From positions 24,283,774 through 24,347,773 of the forward strand of contig CM060850.1 in NCBI GenBank assembly GCA_030737835.1: 64,000 nt of DNA. Direction: 5' to 3'. The notes under the pieces are model-generated. The model was given only the letters and a program-made list of their open reading frames with translations, did no database searches and was not told the origin of the DNA. Below are positions 56,801 through 64,000 of this stretch, piece by piece. Both the position numbers and the translations under genes were made by a program. The stretch comes from Acorus gramineus (Eukaryota; Streptophyta; Magnoliopsida; Acorales; Acoraceae). Numbering within the stretch: position 1 is the first letter of the stretch; each line of letters begins with the position of its first letter.

Positions 56801-57646
56801 GGACATGCTGATGTGGGAATCAAGATAGTGAGGTCAAACACTGGGTTTGGTCTGACTCAGTCTCACTATGTAGAGAAAATGCTGAAGTTCGGATACTTCG
56901 ATCTTTCAGAAGTTCCGACTCCGTACGACTACAACAAGAAGTTGAAGGCCAATGATGGGGAACCTGTGAAGTAGCTCGAGTACTCTAGCGTCGTTGGTAG
57001 CTTGATGCACGCGATGAGTTGCACAAGGCCGAATATTGCCTATGCTGTAGGTATGTTGGGTAGATTCTCAAGTAATCATGGAAAAGCTCATTGGGAGGTG
57101 ATTCAGAGGATTATGAGATATTTAAAAGGCATAATGAACCATGGGTTGTTCTACTCCGACTACCCCTCGATCGTGGAAGGATTTAGCGACGCAAGTTGGT
57201 GCTTAGATCCGGACAAATCCAAATCGACTGGCGGTTACGTGTTCACGTTGGGTGGAGCCGCAGTATCTTGGAAATCAAAGAAGCAGTCTGTGATTGCACA
57301 GTCGTCGATGGAAGTGGAATTCTATGTGCTGGCAACGGCAGGAAATGAAGCTGAATGGCTGAGAAATCTGCTGTATGATCTTCCATTGAGTAGAAAAGAG
57401 AAGTGCGCAATCTCTATCTACTGTGACAACCAGGCGACCAGTGCTGTTGCTGAGAATGGCTTGTTCAATGGAAGAAAGAGGACTGTTCTTCTAAAGCATG
57501 GCTATCTGAATGAGTTGATTCAAGGTGGCGTGATATCAGTGGTCGATGTCAGATCTTCAGAGAACTTGGCGGATCCCTTGACGAAAGGTCTCAAAAGGGA
57601 GTTGGTTGAGAGAACCACTGCCGGAATGGGACTAAGGCCTATGTGA
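53849..57646 (+). pseudogene. Degenerate copia gag-pol polyprotein
   Basis: Visible in order: gag ('LDKFDGTDFNAWKRKI', 'IINKLPPSW'), a CX2CX4HX4C zinc knuckle (about 54532-54573) containing a stop, protease active site DTGAS (about 54694), integrase with HX3H...CX2C (about 55078-55190) and its D, D, E residues, reverse transcriptase ('[14 protein letters not shown]', YVDDML) and RNase H to 57646. Breaks: frameshift with apparent loss of part of gag near 54110, in-frame stops in the zinc knuckle, near 55225, 55387, 56194 and 56410, frame changes around 56480 and stops to 56690, and another stop near 56972. It cannot make a full polyprotein. Confidence 0.9.
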
Positions 57647-58382
57647 TGTCTTGTAATAATTCTACCATTAGATAGAAGTTTGGGTTCAAAGGTGTACCTA
57701 CCCATGTAATACTGAAGTCTATGGTTCAAAGAAAACATTACTGTAAGGACATTGATGCACAATAAATATTTCAAAGTCTCTTTCTTTTATCCTCATGTGC
57801 ATGTTTCTTGTTGTGGTATTAGGCTGGTCTGGGACCTTAATAAGTCTATAGCACTTTGATGTGTGAGATGGTTAACAGGAAGCACTCCTCATAGACTTAC
57901 CTATGTGAGATTGGAGATATAGGCCGTCTCCTATGGAATTTGTAGGCGATTCCTAGTAGCTCTCACAGGAACCAAAAAAATTAGGCACAAGGCCTTTAAT
58001 GTGCTTTCTTTATGTCATGGAGTTAGGCTGGCCCAAGCACTTAAAAGTGTGGAGTGACTGACAGAAAGTACTTCTTATGGACTTACTTATGTGAGAGTGG
58101 AGATGTGGGCCGTCTCCTATGGAATTTTAGTAATTCCTAGAAGCTCTCGCAGAACTAGGAATAAGCACAGAGCCCTTAATATGCTACCAATCAGATATGG
58201 CTATTAAGTTTCTGTGTGTGCGTTGATGAACTGGTTGTAATGCTTAGTTCAAGGCTTAGTCCACTATTGTGTTATCAATAAGGGATTCAGTTACACTAAG
58301 TGTAGATTCAAGTCTTCAGATATCTACATTAGACGCAGTAACTTGTGAGATGGAACTCGTTGGTATTTTGAAACTTGGGGAT

Positions 58383-59387
58383 TGTTGGTTTTTTGAAATG
58401 TTTTTCAAAAAAATTAAAGTTTCAAAATTCTATGTTTAATATGAAAAATATATTAATATATTTTTAGTCCAAACTTGATCCCTCACATGCTTTCAAATAA
58501 TCACCAATTAGCTAAGTATAGGGCTTGAATATAATATGGACAAGGGCTATATATATATATATATGGATGTGTAGTACATGGCATGTGGATGTAGACTTGG
58601 CATGATTCATGTGTGTTGGCTAATAGAGTAGGTACATTGGACTCTAATTATGTATTTAAATATGCAAGGTTCATGTTTGTGGGATTCCTAGATGAACCTA
58701 GGGTGGAATGAACCATATTTAATGCATTAAATATGTAGAATTCATGTATGTAGAATTTCTATGATGAACCTAGGGTGGAATGAAGCATTGAGCATGCAAG
58801 GTTCTCATTCCTATGATGCACCTAGGTTGGATACATGAATTGGCTATAAAGGAGTCCATTATGTACCTTGAATTTGCCATTCCCATTGAATATAGAACAA
58901 TGATCCATGCATAGAATAATTGTAAGTCCATTATTCCTAATTGAATGGGTACCTTGAATTTGGAAGTGATTCTTGGAAAATCTAGAGGCCTATATAAAAG
59001 GACTCATGCATGCATTCCATTCATCGAAGTCACAAAGTGTGTATCCACTAAAAGAGAGAGAGAGTCTCTTGTGAGAGTTTGTGAGAGATAGCCCTGACGT
59101 CCTATTATTCCAGTAGCCCAAGTGCTTTTATGGTGATAGAGTTCTAAGCCAGTTTCTGATTCCACCTGAGTGTGCACTGTATGTGGGCTTGCTGGATCCT
59201 GGGAGCGATTCGGTTCGGTTCGGTTCGTGACTTCTGCACCTGAAGGAGCCGAATAACGCCTTAAGCGTCGCAGCGGACTTAGTCTATCCATTCATCTCTC
59301 ACTCTTTTTCATTCTCTCTATTGTTTAAGTATTTTATTGTGCTGAATTTTTATAATTTTCACCCTATTTTCATCTAATCGTGTAACA
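58383..59387 (+). repeat. Right (3') LTR of the copia element
   Basis: It starts TGTTGGTTTTTTG and ends GTGTAACA, matching 52859-53835 throughout. It has an added 'ggttcggttcggttcg' expansion near 59211 and a TATATAAA box near 58991. Confidence 0.92.
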
Positions 59388-59456
59388 CGTTGCACGTGTA
59401 CATTGACATGTCCGAGTATGTTGAGAGAGGCAACCCCTCTTAAGCTTGAGTCCTTC
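59388..59456 (+). pseudogene. Right part of the coding remnant interrupted by copia
   Basis: Directly after the right LTR, a frame reads 'LHVYIDMSEYVERGNPS' and ends in TAA. It fits as a continuation of the frame that stops at the left LTR ('NIMNAHYL'). Confidence 0.4.
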
Positions 59457-60930
59457 AAGTTATGGCCTAAATACACAACCTACGATTCAAGCATTTCAGC
59501 AAACAAGCAAACTGTTATAAAATGGAAAGCATGCAACCTGCAACTGCAAGTCTCACTTAATTAGGAATTGTATTGAACACATGAAGTACTAAACAAAATT
59601 TTTTTTACACAATTTCATCGAATATGCCACTTGTCATATTTACACAACTCAAGTTACTCAACATATATACTACAGGTTCTGTGCGTGAAGAATAAAGGGC
59701 GATAATTATTAGCTTTAACGACCAAAAATGCTTTGAGTTAATATGTTTTGACATTTCATGCATAACTGTTCCTCCATGCGGGCATTTTAATTTTCATTGT
59801 GACGTTTGAAATTCAAGGTACATGAAAGTGCTTCTTCTTCATGCATGTGTTACAAAATATTACACCAATTTTATTGTGAAGATTTTTCAATTTAAAACCC
59901 TTAAACCAGTCATTTTTTTTTTCTTTAAAGCACTTCGATTGAAATTATTTTAGAGCACCTATATTTTGTGAATGTATATATAACGAGCTCATGCCTTTTC
60001 ATAAAAAATAATAATCTAAGTTCCTTATAGAAATCCCTTCACTGTATGGAGAGTTCCCCACTTTATCCAAACATTACATCTGCAATGTCCAGGTCACTAA
60101 TTTCACACCATCATAAGGGTGCATTTGTGCGTCATTTGAGTAATTCCCTCGACTGTTTCACTTCTTCAATTTCTTTTCTTGGCTTCTCAATTTGATTTCG
60201 ACGTCTCAAAGGATAGTTGTGGTTTTTTCCGTAGCTCACATACATCCCATATAAAGAAAAATCTCTCTCTATGGTAGGTTTTTTGGGAAAATTAATTTCA
60301 TGTCTTTATCTCCCTAATTATTTATATGTTCCCAAAACAAATACCTTTAACTTCTCTTTTTTTATATGTGATAATAGTGTATGTAAAGTCTCTTCTTTGC
60401 GTGTTAAGTGTTCAAATTCATAGGACGGAAGGAAAGTAGAATCAGCAATTAACGAAGGGCGATAGTGAGACTACCTAGCATCGTGATGAAGCGAGAAAAC
60501 GTGACGAGTTGCGAGTAAGCTGTAAGGATGTACGTCTCGGTAAGTGATGTAGCGCGATCGATAGCTAATGGTATGATTCTGCGTGTCAATTATCAATGAT
60601 TCAATGTAGACAAGCTAATGGTTTTGAACATATAATAAATGCGAAATTCGAATTACGTTGCCGAGACCAATCTGCGTCGGGTGTACAATGTACAGAGCAT
60701 TACCCTTAGATAGCCCCAATTTTTTTTTTTTATTTATGTATTTTTCAAAACAAAAAAGAGAAATTAATTAGGGATCACTGAGGATGCCCATGTATTAACC
60801 ATTAGTCCCTGTAATTTTTTACCATAACAATAAATCCCCAATCCCAAAATCTATTATTTTGGGTTTCTCTGACTAACAGACCCCGCACGTCGGTTTCAAT
60901 TTCCTATTCTACGCTCCTGTGTAAATAAAC
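59457..60930. other. AT-rich intergenic DNA
   Basis: No gene or delimited element recognised. Confidence 0.35.
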
Positions 60931-61090
60931 TTTCACCCTCCTCCAAAAAAACCCATCAACTCTACCCCTTTCTCTCCCATGAAAACAAAAACCCTCACCT
61001 CTCCTTCTCTCCCCTCTGTCTGCCACTCTCTCCCTCTGAAGAACCTTGGCCTCCCCCTCTCTCCGTCCACCTTCATTTCATGACCGTGTG
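60931..61090 (+). other. Pyrimidine-rich stretch left of the hAT-like insertion
   Basis: C/T-rich DNA resembling a plant 5'UTR ('tctacccctttctctccc'). It runs into the same sequence that resumes at 61983, so it may be the upstream part of the remnant there. The minus-strand frame here is a by-product of the composition. Confidence 0.3.
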
Positions 61091-61982
61091 TAGGCCTGTC
61101 AACGGGTCGGGTCGGGGTGGACCCGGACCTGACCCGTGACAAGACCCGGTGGGTCTGAGAAAATGTGGACCTGGACCCGTCGGACCCGAGTCGGATCCGG
61201 GTCCAACCCGATCAGGATGGCTGGTAAAAAAAAAAAAAAAAAAGAAGAGCTCATGTATTTGTTTGTCTTATCATTCTATTTAAAATTTTTTGTAATAAAA
61301 CATTATTATTAATGAAACTATGCTTGAATATAATTTTATACAATTCAAAAGAAATAAATGAATTATTAAACAACATCCAAAACAATAATCACTAACATAA
61401 AAAACATATTAACCTAAATAATAAACATAACTAATTATACAAATATTCAAAACAATATTAACCTAAACAACATTCAAAATAATAAACACTAACATATTAA
61501 CCTAAATAATAAACATAAATCATGTAACAAATTAATTAATTATACAAATTCAAAAGCTAATAAGTTAATTGTCCAAAACAAATTGATGACAATACATTAC
61601 TAAGTTTATTACATATTAAACAATTAAGTTCTTACAAGTTACAACATCAACACAACAGAAAAAATGTTATGATTATGATTATGACTTATGATTATGGGCT
61701 TGTTATGATTATGATTTATAAACTTGTGGATACAAAAATAAGTTAAGTAAGAAATAAAATTATGTATCAACTAATACTAATTGTTTTATAATATATGAGC
61801 ATATTTTAATAAAACAATTGGGTCTCGGGTCCAACGGGTCGGGGCGCGGTGGACCCGAACCCGACCCGTTTATTTGTTCGGGTCTGCCGGGTCGGGTCCA
61901 AATCGGGTTGGCTATATTATACGTGTAATCGGGTCCGGGTCGGGTCGGGTCCAGGTCTGAACCCGACCCGTTGACAGGCTTA
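61091..61982. mobile_element. hAT-like non-autonomous element with near-perfect terminal repeats and 8-bp duplication
   Basis: The left end TAGGCCTGTCAACGGGTCGG and the inverted right end TAAGCCTGTCAACGGGTCGG differ at one base over 20. Flanks ACCGTGTG (61083-61090) and ATCGTGTG (61983-61990) match at 7 of 8, the duplication size of hAT elements. The margins are very GC-rich ('gacccgga', 'ggtcgggt' repeats) and the centre is AT-rich and non-coding. Confidence 0.8.
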
Positions 61983-61990
61983 ATCGTGTG

Positions 61991-62270
61991 TCCCCTGCGA
62001 AGATTGGAGCTCCACCAGACGATCTTGAGCTTCCTCCACTCCGAGAAACCCCCGATCAACACCCTAGCGTTGCCGTACTTCTCCAAGGCCGCCATCTTCG
62101 CTCAAAAATAGCAAGAGCAGCAGGAGGCGGCGCCGGTGCCGGGGATCCTGTAGAGGGACTGGCTGTCAAAGGACCGGACGAGGTTCTTTGCCATTGTGGC
62201 AGTGATCTTCGGCACCGACCGGCTATTCGAAGACCTCGCTTAGTGGCTACAAGTCTGCATCGATCTTGAG
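61991..62270 (+). pseudogene. Unrecognised coding remnant with in-frame stops
   Basis: One frame reads 'LHQTILSFLHSEKPPINTLA' and 'LPYFSKAAIFAQK', then TAG, then 'QEQQEAAPVPGIL', TAG, 'RDWLSKDRTRFFAIVAVIFG' and 'TDRLFEDLA', TAG. The locally high GC and protein-like runs between three stops suggest a decayed exon. I do not recognise the family. The insertion at 61091 lies at its 5' side. Confidence 0.35.
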
Positions 62271-64000
62271 AACCTAAAGTACGGATTCTTCCCTCCCTGA
62301 TGGATGCAATTCATGCTTTGTTTTGCTGATTTTGATTGCGTGAAAAAGCTGTGATTTTGTAGTTTGGACCTATGTATTATTGTATTGATTTTTAGTTAAT
62401 TTTGCTATGGAAACATGTATTTTTGAATTAAGAGGGGCTGGGATAGATCAAATGATTAGTATTGGATGATTTGATATACAAAATTAATAAATTAAATATA
62501 GTATAGTGAAACAAATAAATCAGAATATTTTGATGGAATATTTAGTCTGCTTGGACTGGAGTAGCTAGCCTAGACAAGAAATTAAGCTCTTTTTTTTCTG
62601 GTAATATTTGTTGATAGTTCTTGATGATGATTTGAATGATGACCTTGGTTTTAGAATGTGTTCTCATCTGTAGCACTTTCTTATATATTTTGAGGAAAGT
62701 GTGGGGTGTTTCTTGAAATGTTATGGCTAAGTTGGAGAGCATTCAGAAATGGGAGATGCAAGTGTTTATTGGGTTCTGAATTTTTGTTCTTTGAAACTCA
62801 TCTCCTACTTCAAATATGGTGAACATTAGCAAAAATATGTGATTTTTGTGTTGAATTATTAAGGGTGTATTCATAGAAAAATAACAGTGTACACAGATTT
62901 ACAACAGTATACATAGGTTTCATGTTTGCATTATTATGAGTACATTGTTATGCTTTATATGTACACCCATAATCTCTTTTTATTGTATTTCAAGATGTTA
63001 TGTTTTATCCCTAATCCTAGATGACTATGCAATTTTTTCTAAACCTAGGTTATATATTAAATTAGTTGTGGAGGTTTAATTCACAATGGAAAATATTGGT
63101 TTTATTTTTACATTGTTTTTAGTACACTATTATGCATCATATGTACATTGTTAACTCCTTTTGATTATGTAGTACATTGCTATCATCCTCAAGTTGGGCC
63201 TAACCCGAATCCAAACCAAACCCCCCGAGTTAAGGACTTTATGATGATGAATCACCATGGAAAATAAATTTAATTTATGAGACTTACCATATGTGTATAT
63301 ATTGTGTTAAAGTGATGCTTATATATAATAGTCATTGCACATGTACACGACACATGCATTGCACATGAATTACTTTATTAAATCAATATTAGTTGGGATT
63401 AATCATGTGTGTTATACATGAATTATTTTGTTTGGCCCACTATAAGCATTACTCACCCATCCTATTTCATTTTTAAGCAACAATGTAATTGTTTGAATTG
63501 GTTATGTGTTTATTGTTTATGGAGATTTGATTAACTATGAAAAAATCTAGGATTTATGTTAACAATGTTATATGTACACTGGTATTCTTCAAATATACAC
63601 CCTTAGATCTTCTTTTGATTGTGCAGCCCTAATCCTAGGTGATTATTAAATTCTAATTGAGCATGGAAAGATGTTAGTTTAAGCATAATAGTTCTCATTA
63701 CGGTTTGAATTTGGAACTCTCTCCATCAACAACCCGCTTGTTGTTGTCCTGTTGGGTCCGTATATATAATTCTATGTATATATTTGTTTTTCAAACATGT
63801 ATAATTCTGTGTATATTTTGGAAGATCACAATGGTGATTTAAACAGCAGATAATTTAAATATGTGGTGGTGATTTAAATAGCATATGTAACTTCAAAATT
63901 CACTATAATGCTTCTTCTGTACACTGTTTATATTTTTTGTTATGTTGGGAGGGAAGGAAAACAAAGAAGAGATGAGGCTGGGGTTAAAAATAGAAGAAAA
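62271..64000. other. AT-rich DNA with diffuse repeats
   Basis: Words such as 'atgtacac', 'ccctaatcctag', 'gtgattt(aa)' and 'catggaaa' recur around 62870-63210 and 63535-63690 in the same order, suggesting an old duplication of a few hundred bases. No gene recognised. Confidence 0.35.

Larger units (their letters stand above)
52859..59387 (+). mobile_element. Full-length Ty1/copia retrotransposon with two ~1-kb LTRs, coding region degenerate
   Basis: LTRs at 52859-53835 and 58383-59387 both begin TGTTGG and end in GTAACA. Flanks are CCTTG (52854-52858) and CGTTG (59388-59392), 4 of 5 identical. The internal region carries gag and pol in + orientation in the copia order (gag, protease, integrase, reverse transcriptase, RNase H). 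A 'cttgggga' purine tract precedes the right LTR (about 58374-58381). The segment 57650-58380 is non-coding 3' internal sequence with a repeated 'cgtctcctatggaatt' block. The family has a solo LTR at 49651-50638. Confidence 0.92.

Overview
The window looks like nuclear DNA of a flowering plant. Genes are split by GT-AG introns from about 90 bases to about 3 kb, lie far apart in AT-rich DNA, and are surrounded by plant-type transposable elements: Ty1/copia and other LTR elements, L1-type LINEs, and Mutator-like and hAT-like elements with terminal inverted repeats. The protein families (A-type CDK, NUP50 with a Ran-binding domain, DREB1/CBF) are typical of angiosperms. I cannot name the species, and found no tRNA, rRNA, CRISPR or bacterial-type feature.

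Layout. 1-304: 3' end of a probable WD40 protein on +. 1009-3313: a Mutator-like element with a target-site duplication (TSD), then a solo LTR with a perfect 5-bp TSD. 4845-13703: a complete A-type cyclin-dependent kinase gene (CDKA, PSTAIRE class) in eight coding exons. Its introns carry a decayed second copy of exon 3, triplet-rich and inverted-repeat elements and tandem repeats. 15335-16985: a 5'-truncated LINE. 17000-18023: a fold-back element with a hAT-like element inserted in its right end. 18562-27895: a NUP50-like nucleoporin with a C-terminal Ran-binding domain, eight coding exons, with a LINE remnant in intron 1. 28582-about 34056: a minus-strand copia element with both LTRs that kept reverse transcriptase/RNase H but shows no gag, protease or integrase core. 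34-40.5 kb: a cluster of inverted-repeat elements, one (37065-37965) with an exact 9-bp TSD and internal palindromes. 41082-44622: a three-exon conserved plant protein of unassigned function. 49651-50638: solo LTR of a copia family. 50894-51496: an intronless DREB1/CBF transcription factor on the minus strand. 52859-59387: a full-length but stop-riddled copia element of the same family as the solo LTR, inserted in an unrecognised coding remnant. 61091-61982: a GC-rich hAT-like element, again inside a coding remnant. 62-64 kb: AT-rich DNA with diffuse repeats.

The host genes do not form a pathway. They are independent loci: cell-cycle control (CDKA), nuclear transport (NUP50), an unassigned plant protein, and cold/drought transcription (DREB1). 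The unifying theme is how mobile elements have reshaped introns and flanks. All exon boundaries were inferred by eye from reading frame, splice consensus and family similarity; none is supported by transcripts.
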